Counted from the stretch's first letter, positions 48,120 through 57,264 are shown. The stretch is 64,000 bases of DNA from Pseudooceanicola endophyticus (GCF_018760365.1 NZ_JAHIAB010000004.1:1-64000); one strand, 5' to 3'. Numbers and translations are program-made. The notes: a model not told the origin generated them from the sequence alone.

Positions 48120-48238
48120 CCGTATTTACGGAAAGATGAAACACAGGGGCGCGCCCGGGACTTCCCGCGGCGCGCCCTTGCATTTTCTTGTTCGAAATAC
48201 CTCGGGGGAGTCTCCGCAGGAGACGGGGGCAGAGCCCC
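48120..48238. repeat. Composite of the dispersed element: tail, GGGCGCGCC hairpin, inverted full copy F
   Basis: A + strand tail copy (CGTATTTACGGAAAGATGAA, 48121-48140) is followed by a GGGCGCGCC/GGCGCGCCC hairpin (48148-48177). Then comes a full copy in the opposite orientation (48181-48238): tail CAAGAAAATG, TATTTC, and hairpins GTCTCC/GGAGAC and GGGGC/GCCCC. It mirrors the arrangement at 20106-20230. It fills the space between the aminotransferase and the first tRNA's terminator. Confidence 0.8.
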
Positions 48239-48274
48239 TCCCGGCTGCCCGCTCCGAAGCGCGGGGGCGAAACG

Positions 48275-48310
48275 AAAAGGCTCCGAAACCGCCGTGGTTT
48301 CGGAGCCTTT
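48275..48310 (-). terminator. Intrinsic terminator of tRNA-Leu copy 1
   Basis: On the minus strand GGCTCCGAAACC pairs with GGTTTCGGAGCC around ACGGC, followed by TTTT. It lies 7 bases after the tRNA 3' end. Confidence 0.92.
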
Positions 48311-48317
48311 CGGGTAA

Positions 48318-48403
48318 TGGTGCCCAGGAGAGGACTCGAACCTCCACGTCCTTGCGAACACTAGCACCTGAAGCTAGCGCGTCTACCATTCCGCCACCTG
48401 GGC
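48318..48403 (-). tRNA. tRNA-Leu(CAG), copy 1
   Basis: 86 bases on the minus strand, from GCCCAGG to an encoded CCA. Acceptor GCCCAGG/CCTGGGC, anticodon stem CTAGC/GCTAG with loop TTCAGGT (anticodon CAG, reading CUG), a long variable arm typical of tRNA-Leu and a TTCGAGT T-loop are present. CUG is the dominant leucine codon in the genes here. Confidence 0.97.
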
Positions 48404-48419
48404 CGGTGTCGTGAGGGCG

Positions 48420-48448
48420 GATATACGGGTCTGCGCGGGGGGCGTCAA
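48420..48448 (-). promoter_or_regulatory. Promoter of tRNA-Leu copy 1
   Basis: On the minus strand TTGACG (48443-48448), a 17-bp spacer and TATATC (48420-48425). The predicted start lies about 10 bases before the mature tRNA. Confidence 0.85.
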
Positions 48449-48476
48449 TGTCCCGCGCAACACAGATGTCGGTCCG

Positions 48477-48513
48477 GCATATTTTGGGAAAGATGAAGCG
48501 GCAGGGCGCGCCC
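48477..48513 (+). repeat. Tail copy of the dispersed element plus GGGCGCGCCC palindrome
   Basis: GCATATTTTGGGAAAGATGAA is followed by a short GGGCGCGCCC palindrome, between the two tRNA units. It matches the left part of the composite at 48120. Confidence 0.6.
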
Positions 48514-48534
48514 TGAGGGTGCGGTGGGGGCGAA

Positions 48535-48574
48535 AACGAAAGAGCTCCGAAACCGCGGGGGCTTCGGAGCTCTT
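48535..48574 (-). terminator. Intrinsic terminator of tRNA-Leu copy 2
   Basis: AAGAGCTCCGAA pairs with TTCGGAGCTCTT (48563-48574), with a GC-rich loop, then a TTTCGTTTT stretch on the minus strand. Confidence 0.88.
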
Positions 48575-48580
48575 AGGTAA

Positions 48581-48666
48581 TGGTGCCCAGGAGAGGACTC
48601 GAACCTCCACGTCCTTGCGAACACTAGCACCTGAAGCTAGCGCGTCTACCATTCCGCCACCTGGGC
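48581..48666 (-). tRNA. tRNA-Leu(CAG), copy 2
   Basis: Identical in its 86 bases to the copy at 48318-48403, 263 bases away, with the same upstream promoter region and its own terminator. The two are separate transcription units produced by a tandem duplication; the terminators have diverged while the tRNAs are the same. Confidence 0.97.
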
Positions 48667-48682
48667 CGGTGTCGTGAGGGCG

Positions 48683-48711
48683 GATATACGGATGTGCGCA
48701 GGGGGCGTCAA
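48683..48711 (-). promoter_or_regulatory. Promoter of tRNA-Leu copy 2
   Basis: TTGACG (48706-48711), 17 bp and TATATC (48683-48688) on the minus strand. The -35 and -10 boxes are identical to copy 1; the spacer differs at a few positions. Confidence 0.85.
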
Positions 48712-48821
48712 CGGCCTTTTTTGCGTTTCTTCCGGCGACCTAGCGGCAATTTGTCGAACGCCTTGCCGGAGGCCGGGGGGAGGGGTAGTTACATAGGGGA
48801 AACGTCAGCCGGAGGTCGCTC

Positions 48822-49820
48822 ATGTCCCTTTCGTCCCCGTCCAAGCTTGTCACCATTTTCGGCGGCTCGGGTTTCGTTGGCCGCTATATCGCGCGGCGCA
48901 TGGCAAAGCAGGGCTGGCGGGTGCGGGTCGCCGTGCGGCGCCCGAACGAGGCGGGCTTCGTGCGCACCTACGGCGTCGTCGGTCAGGTCGAGCCGGTGTT
49001 CTGCAACATCCGCGATGACGCTTCGGTGCGGGCCGTCACCCAGGGCGCCTCGGCGGTGGTGAACTGCGTCGGCACCTTTGCCACCGGCGGCAAGAACAAT
49101 GTCGAGGCGGTGCAGACTCTCGGGGCGGGGCGGATCGCCCGGATCGCCGCCGAAGAGGGAATCACCGCCATGGTGCACCTCTCGGCGCTTGGCGCCGATG
49201 CCGAGGGCCCCAGCCGCTATGCCCGCTCCAAGGCCGAGGGCGAGGCCGCTGTGCTGGCCGCCCAGCCCGGTGCGATGATCCTGCGCCCCTCGGTGATCTT
49301 CGGGCCCGAGGACAAGTTCTACAACCGCTTCGCGGAGATGGCGCGCAACGGCTTCTGCCTGCCCATCGTCTCGGGCGGGACGAAGTTCCAGCCGGTCTAC
49401 GTGGATGACGTGGCCTGCGCGGCAGAGCTTTACCTGACCGGCCAGGCCGAGGGCGGGCTCTATGAGCTGGGCGGCCCCGATGCCCATACCTTCCGCGAGC
49501 TGATGCAGGAAATGCTGGAGGTGATCCAGCGCCGCCGTCCGATCATCGGTCTGCCGCGCTTTGTTGCGGCCATCATGGCCTCGGCGCTGGACGGCATCGA
49601 CAGTCTGACCGCGGGCACCTTCGCCAACACGACCCTGACCCGTGACCAGCTGCGTCAGCTGGGCACCGACAGCGTCGTCAGCGGTCGGGAGAAGGGCTTT
49701 GCCGATCTGGGCTTCCAGCCGCTCTCGGTCGAGAGCGTGCTGCCCGACTACCTCTGGCGCTTCCGGCCCGACGGGCAATATGCCGCGCTCAGGGCCTCGG
49801 CGCGCAATCTGCACATGTAG
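48822..49820 (+). CDS. NDUFA9-like NAD(P)-binding protein
   Basis: A 332-residue atypical short-chain dehydrogenase-type protein. The nucleotide-binding motif is VTIFGGSGFVGRYIARRMA near the N-terminus, and later segments include NCVGTFATGG, VHLSALGADA, YARSKAEGEAAV and LRPSVIFGPED. It resembles the alphaproteobacterial homologue of the mitochondrial complex I accessory subunit NDUFA9. No nuo genes are nearby, so a complex I role is inferred from the family only. Confidence 0.88.
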   Translation: MSLSSPSKLVTIFGGSGFVGRYIARRMAKQGWRVRVAVRRPNEAGFVRTYGVVGQVEPVFCNIRDDASVRAVTQGASAVVNCVGTFATGGKNNVEAVQTLGAGRIARIAAEEGITAMVHLSALGADAEGPSRYARSKAEGEAAVLAAQPGAMILRPSVIFGPEDKFYNRFAEMARNGFCLPIVSGGTKFQPVYVDDVACAAELYLTGQAEGGLYELGGPDAHTFRELMQEMLEVIQRRRPIIGLPRFVAAIMASALDGIDSLTAGTFANTTLTRDQLRQLGTDSVVSGREKGFADLGFQPLSVESVLPDYLWRFRPDGQYAALRASARNLHM

Positions 49821-49840
49821 GATCCCGGTTGCGGGATGTG

Positions 49841-49878
49841 AAAAGGCCCCGGTCCTGCGGCCGGGGCCTTTTCGTTTT
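49841..49878. terminator. Bidirectional intrinsic terminator
   Basis: AAAAGGCCCCGG pairs with CCGGGGCCTTTT around an 8-base loop and is followed by CGTTTT, between the convergent NDUFA9-like gene and uppP. Confidence 0.92.
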
Positions 49879-49884
49879 GGGGAC

Positions 49885-50706
49885 TCAGAGCTCGGGGGCG
49901 CCGAACAGATAGGCGTAGCCCAGCAGGATCACGCCCAGGATGACGCGGTAGATCACGTAGGGGGTGAAGCTGACCGAGCGCAGCAGGCGCATCATCAGCA
50001 CCAGCGCCACCAGCGCCGAGAGGAAGGCGAAGAGCGCCGCGATGGCGCCGTCGCGCAGCGCCTGCATGTTGGCGCTGGCCATGACGTCGCCGAATTCGTA
50101 GGCCGCCGCCGCGATGATCATCGGGATCGACATCAGCATGGAGATCTTGGCCGCCGCCTGGCGTTCGAAGCCGGCGAACAGCGCCCCGGTGATCGTGATG
50201 CCCGAGCGCGAGGTGCCGGGAATCAGCGCGACCGCCTGCCAGAAGCCGAGGATGATCGCATCCTTCATGGTCCAGTCCTCGGCGGGGCGGCCGCTGTCGC
50301 CGCGCCGGTCGGCCCAGTACAGCACCAGGCCGAAGATCAGCATCGTCCAGCCGATGACGGCGACAGAGCGCAGCATGTCGTCGATGCCGGTGATGGCCAG
50401 GAACAGGCCGAAGATGATGCCGGGAATCGTCGCGACGATCAGCAGCAGCGCCAGCCGCGATCCGGGGGTGTCGGCCTTGCCGCAGCTGAGGCGGGGCAGG
50501 CCGGCGATGGCATGGCCGACATCCTTCCAGAAGTAGATCATCACGGCCAGCAGCGTGCCGACATGGACGGCGACATCAAGAATCTGTCCCTGGTCCTCGG
50601 CCCCGGTCAGGGCGGGCAGCAGAATCAGGTGGCCGGAGGAAGAGATCGGCAGGAACTCGGTTATGCCCTGGATGATGGCAAGAATGAGAAGGTGAAGTAG
50701 GGGCAT
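49885..50706 (-). CDS. uppP: Undecaprenyl-diphosphatase
   Basis: A 273-residue integral membrane phosphatase (BacA type) that recycles undecaprenyl pyrophosphate for peptidoglycan and glycan synthesis. The two active-site motifs are QGITEFLPISSSGHLIL and PGTSRSGITI. About eight hydrophobic segments are present. Overproduction confers bacitracin resistance in other species. It is divergent from gltD. Confidence 0.96.
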   Translation of the reverse strand: MPLLHLLILAIIQGITEFLPISSSGHLILLPALTGAEDQGQILDVAVHVGTLLAVMIYFWKDVGHAIAGLPRLSCGKADTPGSRLALLLIVATIPGIIFGLFLAITGIDDMLRSVAVIGWTMLIFGLVLYWADRRGDSGRPAEDWTMKDAIILGFWQAVALIPGTSRSGITITGALFAGFERQAAAKISMLMSIPMIIAAAAYEFGDVMASANMQALRDGAIAALFAFLSALVALVLMMRLLRSVSFTPYVIYRVILGVILLGYAYLFGAPEL

Positions 50707-50937
50707 GAGGCATCCGTTGCGTGAAAATGGCGTTGTGTGGAACGCTTGAAAACAAGGGGCTTGATGTTAAATAGGTCCGGTATGGTACCTTAATTTGGGT
50801 CCTGAATTGATATCAAACACGGCTCCGGAAGATAAAGTGGCATATTAGGTCAGCTCTTCTGACTTTTATTGGGGGCGAACTTGATTTAGAAGGCCTTCGA
50901 CAGTGGCGGGACAAGTGTATCGAAAAGGAGCTAGGCC
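50707..50937. other. AT-rich divergent control region between uppP and gltD
   Basis: 231 bases, AT-richer than the flanks and without a gene. TTGATA (from 50807) could serve as a -35 for gltD, with GATAAA 18 bp later. A small hairpin GTCAG-CTCTT-CTGAC followed by TTTT (50849-50867) lies about 70 bases before gltD and could act as a weak attenuator. Both suggestions are tentative. Confidence 0.4.
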
Positions 50938-52383
50938 GTGGCGAAGCAACCGATGCTGAAATTCGTGACCGTAGGCCGCGACATGCCCGAAAAGCGTGAC
51001 GCCAGCCTTCGTGCCAAGGATTACGACGAAATCTACGCGGAATTCGCGGCCCAGAAGGCGGAGGAGCAGGCCTCGCGCTGCTCCCAGTGCGGTGTTCCGT
51101 ATTGCCAGAGCCACTGCCCGCTGCACAACAACATCCCCGATTGGCTGCGCCTGACCGCCACCGGCCGGCTGGAAGAAGCCTATGCGATCAGCCAGGCGAC
51201 GAACACCTTCCCCGAGATCTGCGGCCGCATTTGCCCGCAGGACCGCCTCTGTGAGGGCAACTGCGTCATCGAACAGTCCGGTCACGGCACCGTCACCATC
51301 GGCGCGGTCGAGAAATACATCACGGATACCGCCTGGGAGAACGGCTGGGTGAAGGCCCAGAAGCCCGAGGTGGAGCGCGAGGAAAGCATCGGCATCATCG
51401 GCGCCGGCCCCGGTGGCCTGGCGGCGGCCGACATGCTGCGCCGCGAGGGCTTCCAGGTCACCGTCTACGACCGTTACGACCGTGCCGGCGGCCTGCTGAC
51501 CTACGGCATCCCCGGCTTCAAGCTGGAGAAGGACGTGGTCATGCGCCGCTGCCAGCAGCTTGAGGAAATGGGCGTCGAATTCGTGCTGAACTGCACCGTC
51601 GGTGAGGACCTGTCCTTCGATGCGATCCGCGGCAAGCATGACGCGGTTCTGATCGCCACCGGCGTCTACAAGACCCGCGACCTGACCGGCCCGAATGCCA
51701 CCGCCAGCGGCATCGTGCGCGCCATCGACTACCTGACCGTCAACAACAAGGTGTCGAACTTCGGCGACGAAGTGGCCGAATACGAAAGCGGCGAGCTGAA
51801 CGCCAAGGGCAAGAAGGTCGTCGTGGTCGGCGGTGGCGATACCGCCATGGACTGCGTGCGCACCGCGATCCGCCAGGGCGCGACGTCGGTGAAGTGCCTC
51901 TATCGCCGCGACCGCGCCAACATGCCGGGCTCGCAGCGCGAGGTGAAGAACGCCGAGGAAGAGGGCGTCGAATTCGTCTGGCTGTCCAACCCCGTGGGCT
52001 TCGCCACCACCGAGGAGGGCGCCGTCGCCCAGGCCATGGTGCAGAAGATGCGCCTGGGTCAGCCCGATGCCTCGGGCCGTCGCGCGCCGGAAGTCATCGA
52101 AGGTTCCGATTACGCGGAAGATGCCGACCTGGTCATCAAGGCGCTCGGCTTCGAGCCCGAGGACCTGCCCAAGCTCTGGGACACCGACGGCCTGGAAGTG
52201 ACCCGCTGGGGCACCATCCGCGCCGAATTCGGCTCGGGCCGCACCAGCCTCGATGGCGTCTACGCGGTGGGCGACATCGTGCGCGGGGCCTCGCTGGTGG
52301 TCTGGGCGATCCGCGACGGGCGCGACTGCGCCGCCGCGATGATCGCCGACCTCAAGGGCCAGGGCGCCATCGCCGCAGAATGA
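50938..52383 (+). CDS. gltD: Glutamate synthase [NADPH] small subunit
   Basis: A 481-residue FAD/Fe-S flavoprotein that passes NADPH electrons to GltB. N-terminal cysteine clusters are CSQCGVPYCQSHCP and CGRICPQDRLCEGNC. The FAD site is IIGAGPGGLAAADML and the NADPH site is VVGGGDTAMDCVR. It starts with GTG after AAAAGGAG. gltB follows 272 bp downstream, an order (gltD first) seen in Rhodobacterales; the wide spacer suggests separate control of the large subunit. Confidence 0.96.
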   Translation: MAKQPMLKFVTVGRDMPEKRDASLRAKDYDEIYAEFAAQKAEEQASRCSQCGVPYCQSHCPLHNNIPDWLRLTATGRLEEAYAISQATNTFPEICGRICPQDRLCEGNCVIEQSGHGTVTIGAVEKYITDTAWENGWVKAQKPEVEREESIGIIGAGPGGLAAADMLRREGFQVTVYDRYDRAGGLLTYGIPGFKLEKDVVMRRCQQLEEMGVEFVLNCTVGEDLSFDAIRGKHDAVLIATGVYKTRDLTGPNATASGIVRAIDYLTVNNKVSNFGDEVAEYESGELNAKGKKVVVVGGGDTAMDCVRTAIRQGATSVKCLYRRDRANMPGSQREVKNAEEEGVEFVWLSNPVGFATTEEGAVAQAMVQKMRLGQPDASGRRAPEVIEGSDYAEDADLVIKALGFEPEDLPKLWDTDGLEVTRWGTIRAEFGSGRTSLDGVYAVGDIVRGASLVVWAIRDGRDCAAAMIADLKGQGAIAAE

Positions 52384-52515
52384 CGGATGGGGGCATGGCC
52401 CCCGTCCAGACCTCCCGACTGAACAGCGGGGAGGCTGGCATTGCCGCCGCAGAGGGCACCCTCGCGCGGCAGATCCTCGCAAAACGCGCGGGCGCCCGGC
52501 TTCCCCTTCGTCACG

Positions 52516-52530
52516 GACCCGATTCGGGTC
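52516..52530. promoter_or_regulatory. Perfect palindrome in the gltD-gltB spacer
   Basis: GACCCGATTCGGGTC has 7-bp arms and a central T. It lies 126 bases before gltB in a 272-base spacer that also holds a GGGGGC/GCCCCC hairpin just after gltD. It may be an operator or an RNA hairpin; no regulator is known to me for this site. Confidence 0.35.
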
Positions 52531-52655
52531 AGACTTTCCGCGACGGAACCGTGACGCCTCACAGGGCCCCGAGGGGCCGACAGAACAGCACCGGCTTGGG
52601 GCCGCTCCCCCGCCCCGGTTGCACGTAACGCCACTTCGGCAGAGGAGAGCTTGAA

Positions 52656-55600
52656 ATGACCCGCTTTGATGAGAACTGGGTGGCCGCCGAGGAAGCCAAG
52701 CGCAAGTGGATGGAAGAGAACGGCCTGTTCCGCGAGGAGCACGAGCACTCTTCCTGCGGCGTGGGCCTCGTCGTTTCCGTGGATGGGAAAGCCTCCCGCA
52801 AGGTGGTCGAGGCGGGCATTACCGCGCTCAAGGCCATCTGGCACCGTGGTGCCGTTGATGCCGACGGCAAGACCGGCGACGGCGCGGGCATCCACGTGCA
52901 GATCCCGGTTCCGTTCTTCCACGACCAGATCCGCCGCACCGGCCACGAGCCCCGCCTGGACGAGCTGATGGCCGTCGGCCAGGTCTTCCTGCCGCGCACC
53001 GACTTCACCGCGCAGGAAACCTGCCGGACGATCGTCGAATCCGAAGTGCTGCGGATGGGCTACTACATCTACGGCTGGCGCCACGTCCCAGTCGACATCG
53101 ACTGCCTGGGCGAGAAGGCCAACGCGACCCGTCCGGAAATCGAGCAGATCCTGATCTCGAACTCCAAGGGCGTGGACGAGGAAACCTTCGAGCGCGAGCT
53201 TTACGTGATCCGTCGCCGCATCGAGAAGGCGGCGCTGGCGGCGCAGGTCAACGGCCTGTACCTGGCCTCGCTGTCGTGCCGGTCGATCATCTACAAGGGC
53301 ATGATGCTGGCCGAGCAGGTCGCGGTCTTCTACCCCGACCTGATGGACGAGCGCTTTGAATCCGCCTTCGCGATCTATCACCAGCGCTATTCCACCAACA
53401 CCTTCCCGCAGTGGTGGCTGGCCCAGCCGTTCCGCATGCTTGCCCACAACGGCGAGATCAACACGCTGAAGGGCAACGTCAACTGGATGAAATCCCACGA
53501 GATCCGCATGGCCTCCTCGGCCTTCGGCGAGCTTGCGGAAGACATCAAGCCGATCATCCCCGGCGGGTCCTCGGATTCGGCCGCGCTGGATGCCGTGTTC
53601 GAAGTGCTGGTGCGTGCGGGCCGTTCGGCGCCGATGGCCAAGACCATGCTGGTGCCGGAATCCTGGTCCAAGCAGGCCGAGGAGCTGCCGGAAGCCTGGC
53701 GTGACATGTATTCCTACTGCAACTCCGTGATGGAGCCCTGGGACGGTCCCGCCGCCCTGGCGATGACGGATGGCCGCTGGGTCTGCGCCGGCACCGACCG
53801 CAACGGCCTGCGTCCGATGCGCTATGTCGTCACCGGTGACGGCCTGCTGATCGCGGGGTCCGAAGCGGGCATGGTCCCGGTCGAGGAAGCCACCGTGCGC
53901 GAAAAGGGCGCGCTTGGCCCGGGCCAGCTGCTGGCGGTCGATACCGCCGAGGGCAAGCTGTACCACGACGTCGAGATCAAGAACAAAATGGCCGCCGGTC
54001 AGCCCTTCGGCGAATGGGTCGGCAAGATCTCGGAGCTGGACGACTACCTGGCCAAGGTCGAGGAAAAGCCGCTCTTCGAGGGTGAAGAGCTGCGCAAGCG
54101 CCAGATCGCAGCCGGTTTCACCATCGAGGAAATCGAGCAGATGCTCGCTCCGATGGCCGAGGACGGCAAGGAAGCTCTGGCGTCAATGGGCGATGACACG
54201 CCCTCGGCCGTGCTGTCGAACAAGTATCGCCCGCTGAGCCACTTCTTCCGCCAGAACTTCTCTCAGGTGACCAACCCGCCGATCGACTCCCTGCGCGAAT
54301 TCCGCGTGATGAGCCTGAAGACGCGTTTCGGCAACCTGAAGAACGTGCTGGACGAAAGCTCTGCCCAGACCGAGATCCTCGTTCTGGACAGCCCCTTCGT
54401 GGCCAATGCCCAGTTCGATGAGCTGAAGACTCACTTCAACGCCGAGATGGTCGAGATCGACTGTACCTTCCCGGTGGACGGTGGCGAACATGCCCTTCAG
54501 GACGCCCTGTCCCGCATCCGCCGCGAGGCGGAGGATGCCGTGCGTTCCGGTGGCGGCCACATCGTGCTGACCGACCATTACCAGGATGCCGGCAAGATCG
54601 GCATGCCGATGATCCTGGCGACCTCGGCGGTGCACTCCTGGCTGACCCGCAAGGGCCTGCGGACCTTCTGCTCGCTCGGCGTGCGCTCGGCGGAATGTGT
54701 CGATCCGCATTACTTCGCAGTGCTGATCGCGAGCGGCGCGACCATCGTCAACGCCTACCTGGCCGAAGACACCATTGCCGACCGCATCAAGCGCGGCCTG
54801 CTGGATGGCTCCCTGACCGAGAACATCGGCCGCTACCGCACGGCCATCGACCAGGGCCTGCTGAAGATCATGGCCAAGATGGGCATCTCGGTGATTTCGT
54901 CCTACCGCGGTGGTCTGAACTTCGAGGCCGTCGGCCTGTCCCGTGCCATGGTGGCGGAATACTTCCCCGGCATGCTGAGCCGGATTTCCGGCATCGGCGT
55001 CTCGGGCATCCAGAACAAGCTTGAGGACATCCACGCGCTTGGCTGGCTGAAGGGCCGCGACGTGCTGCCGATCGGCGGTTTCTACAAGTCGCGCAAGTCC
55101 GGCGAGACCCACGCCTGGGAAGCGCAGACCATGCACATGCTTCAGGCAGCCTGCGACCGTTCCTCCTTCGAGATCTGGAAGCAGTATTCCGCGCGGATGC
55201 AGGCAAACCCGCCGATCCACCTGCGCGACCTGCTGGCGATCAAGCCGCTGGGCAAGTCGATCCCGCTGGAAGAGGTCGAATCGATCACCTCGATCCGCAA
55301 GCGCTTCGTCACCCCGGGCATGTCGCTGGGCGCGCTGAGCCCCGAGGCGCACAAGCTGCTGAACGTCGCGATGAACCGCATCGGCGCGAAATCCGACTCC
55401 GGCGAGGGCGGCGAGGATCCGGCACACTTCGTGCCCGAGCCCAACGGCGACAACCCGTCTGCGAAGATCAAGCAGGTGGCTTCGGGTCGTTTCGGCGTCA
55501 CCGCCGAATACCTGAACCAGTGCGAAGAGCTTGAGATCAAGGTCGCGCAGGGCGCCAAGCCCGGTGAGGGTGGTCAGCTGCCCGGCATGAAGGTCACCGA

Positions 55601-57194
55601 CCTGATCGCCCGTCTGCGCCACTCCACCAAGGGTGTGACGCTGATCTCGCCGCCGCCGCACCACGACATCTACTCGATCGAGGATCTGGCCCAGCTCATC
55701 TATGACCTGAAGCAGATCAACCCGACCGTGAAGGTGACGGTGAAGCTGGTGTCCTCCTCGGGCGTCGGCACCATCGCTGCGGGTGTGGCCAAGGCGAAGG
55801 CCGACATCATCCTGATCTCGGGCCACAACGGCGGCACCGGGGCGTCTCCGGCCACCTCCATCAAGTTCGCGGGCCTGCCGTGGGAGATGGGGCTGACCGA
55901 AGCGCACCAGGTTCTGGCGATGAACAAGCTGCGCGATCGCGTGACGCTGCGTACCGACGGTGGCCTGCGTACCGGTCGTGACATCGTCATGGCCGCCATG
56001 ATGGGCGCCGAGGAATACGGCATCGGCACCGCCGCGCTGATCGCGATGGGCTGCATCATGGTGCGTCAGTGCCAGTCGAACACCTGCCCGGTGGGCGTGT
56101 GCACCCAGGACGACGCGCTGCGCAAGAAGTTCACCGGTACGGCCGACAAGGTGGTCAACCTGATCACCTTCTACGCCCAGGAAGTGCGCGAGATCCTCGC
56201 TTCCATCGGGGCGCGCAGCCTCGATGAGGTGATCGGCCGTGCCGATCTGCTGCATCAGGTGTCGCGTGGCGCAGAGCACCTCGACGACCTCGACCTGAAC
56301 CCGCTGCTGGTGACGGTCGATGGCGCCAAGGACATCGTCTACAACCGTCTGAAGCCCCGCAACGTGGTGCCGGACACGCTGGATGCGGAAATCGTCCGCG
56401 ATGCCGCGCGCTTCCTGAAGGAAGGCGAAAAGATGCAGCTGTCCTACGCGGTGCAGAACACGCACCGCACCGTGGGCACGCGCACCTCGTCGCACATCGT
56501 TCAGAAGTTCGGCATGCGCAACGCGCTCCAGCCCGACCACCTGACCGTCAAGCTGACCGGTTCCGCCGGCCAGTCGCTGGGCGCCTTCGCGGCCCCGGGC
56601 CTGAAGATCGAGGTCTCGGGCGAGGCGAACGACTATGTCGGCAAGGGCCTCTCGGGCGGCACGATCGTCGTGCGTCCCTCGATGAACTCGCCGCTGGTGG
56701 CCTCCGAGAACACGATCATCGGCAACACCGTTCTTTACGGTGCGACCGACGGTTACCTGTTCGCGGCAGGTCGTGCGGGCGAACGCTTCGCGGTCCGGAA
56801 CTCGGGTGCGACGGTGGTGATCGAGGGCTGCGGCTCCAACGGGTGCGAGTACATGACCGGCGGTCTCGCCGTGATCCTGGGCTCCATCGGGGCGAACTTC
56901 GGGGCCGGCATGACCGGCGGCATGGCCTATCTCTATGATCCCGAAGGCATCACGGAGAAGCTGATCAACAAGGAAACCCTGGTCACCTGCCCGGTGACGG
57001 TCCAGCACTGGCAGACCCAGCTGCACGACCTGGTCAAGCGTCATGCCGAGGAAACCGGCAGCCGCAAGGCCTCGGAGATGCTGCAGCACTGGGATCTGGA
57101 GCTGGGCAACTTCCTTCAGGTCTGCCCGAAGGAGATGCTGGTGCACCTGCCGTTCCCGCTGAGCGAGGACGAAAGGGCGATGCCGGCAGAGTAA
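52656..57194 (+). CDS. gltB: Glutamate synthase [NADPH] large subunit
   Basis: A 1512-residue GltB. The first 33 residues are a propeptide, and Cys34 (SSCGVG) becomes the N-terminal nucleophile of the glutaminase domain. The central domain and FMN domain follow, with SGEGGEDPAHFVP, GGTGASP and an Fe-S cysteine cluster in CIMVRQCQSNTCPVGVC. The C-terminal GXGXG beta-helix domain has the repeated GxxxG pattern. It transfers glutamine amide to 2-oxoglutarate, giving two glutamates. AGAGGAG lies before the ATG. Confidence 0.97.
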   Translation: MTRFDENWVAAEEAKRKWMEENGLFREEHEHSSCGVGLVVSVDGKASRKVVEAGITALKAIWHRGAVDADGKTGDGAGIHVQIPVPFFHDQIRRTGHEPRLDELMAVGQVFLPRTDFTAQETCRTIVESEVLRMGYYIYGWRHVPVDIDCLGEKANATRPEIEQILISNSKGVDEETFERELYVIRRRIEKAALAAQVNGLYLASLSCRSIIYKGMMLAEQVAVFYPDLMDERFESAFAIYHQRYSTNTFPQWWLAQPFRMLAHNGEINTLKGNVNWMKSHEIRMASSAFGELAEDIKPIIPGGSSDSAALDAVFEVLVRAGRSAPMAKTMLVPESWSKQAEELPEAWRDMYSYCNSVMEPWDGPAALAMTDGRWVCAGTDRNGLRPMRYVVTGDGLLIAGSEAGMVPVEEATVREKGALGPGQLLAVDTAEGKLYHDVEIKNKMAAGQPFGEWVGKISELDDYLAKVEEKPLFEGEELRKRQIAAGFTIEEIEQMLAPMAEDGKEALASMGDDTPSAVLSNKYRPLSHFFRQNFSQVTNPPIDSLREFRVMSLKTRFGNLKNVLDESSAQTEILVLDSPFVANAQFDELKTHFNAEMVEIDCTFPVDGGEHALQDALSRIRREAEDAVRSGGGHIVLTDHYQDAGKIGMPMILATSAVHSWLTRKGLRTFCSLGVRSAECVDPHYFAVLIASGATIVNAYLAEDTIADRIKRGLLDGSLTENIGRYRTAIDQGLLKIMAKMGISVISSYRGGLNFEAVGLSRAMVAEYFPGMLSRISGIGVSGIQNKLEDIHALGWLKGRDVLPIGGFYKSRKSGETHAWEAQTMHMLQAACDRSSFEIWKQYSARMQANPPIHLRDLLAIKPLGKSIPLEEVESITSIRKRFVTPGMSLGALSPEAHKLLNVAMNRIGAKSDSGEGGEDPAHFVPEPNGDNPSAKIKQVASGRFGVTAEYLNQCEELEIKVAQGAKPGEGGQLPGMKVTDLIARLRHSTKGVTLISPPPHHDIYSIEDLAQLIYDLKQINPTVKVTVKLVSSSGVGTIAAGVAKAKADIILISGHNGGTGASPATSIKFAGLPWEMGLTEAHQVLAMNKLRDRVTLRTDGGLRTGRDIVMAAMMGAEEYGIGTAALIAMGCIMVRQCQSNTCPVGVCTQDDALRKKFTGTADKVVNLITFYAQEVREILASIGARSLDEVIGRADLLHQVSRGAEHLDDLDLNPLLVTVDGAKDIVYNRLKPRNVVPDTLDAEIVRDAARFLKEGEKMQLSYAVQNTHRTVGTRTSSHIVQKFGMRNALQPDHLTVKLTGSAGQSLGAFAAPGLKIEVSGEANDYVGKGLSGGTIVVRPSMNSPLVASENTIIGNTVLYGATDGYLFAAGRAGERFAVRNSGATVVIEGCGSNGCEYMTGGLAVILGSIGANFGAGMTGGMAYLYDPEGITEKLINKETLVTCPVTVQHWQTQLHDLVKRHAEETGSRKASEMLQHWDLELGNFLQVCPKEMLVHLPFPLSEDERAMPAE

Positions 57195-57219
57195 CCCTTG
57201 CCGGATCCGTGAAATGGAC

Positions 57220-57255
57220 GGGCCCCGGAGCGCAAGCTCCGGGGCCCTTTCCTTT
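57220..57255. terminator. Intrinsic terminator between gltB and the DUF4342-like gene
   Basis: A perfect 12-bp stem GGGCCCCGGAGC/GCTCCGGGGCCC with a GCAA tetraloop, followed by TTTCCTTT, 25 bases after the gltB stop. Confidence 0.92.
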
Positions 57256-57264
57256 GACCTGCCC

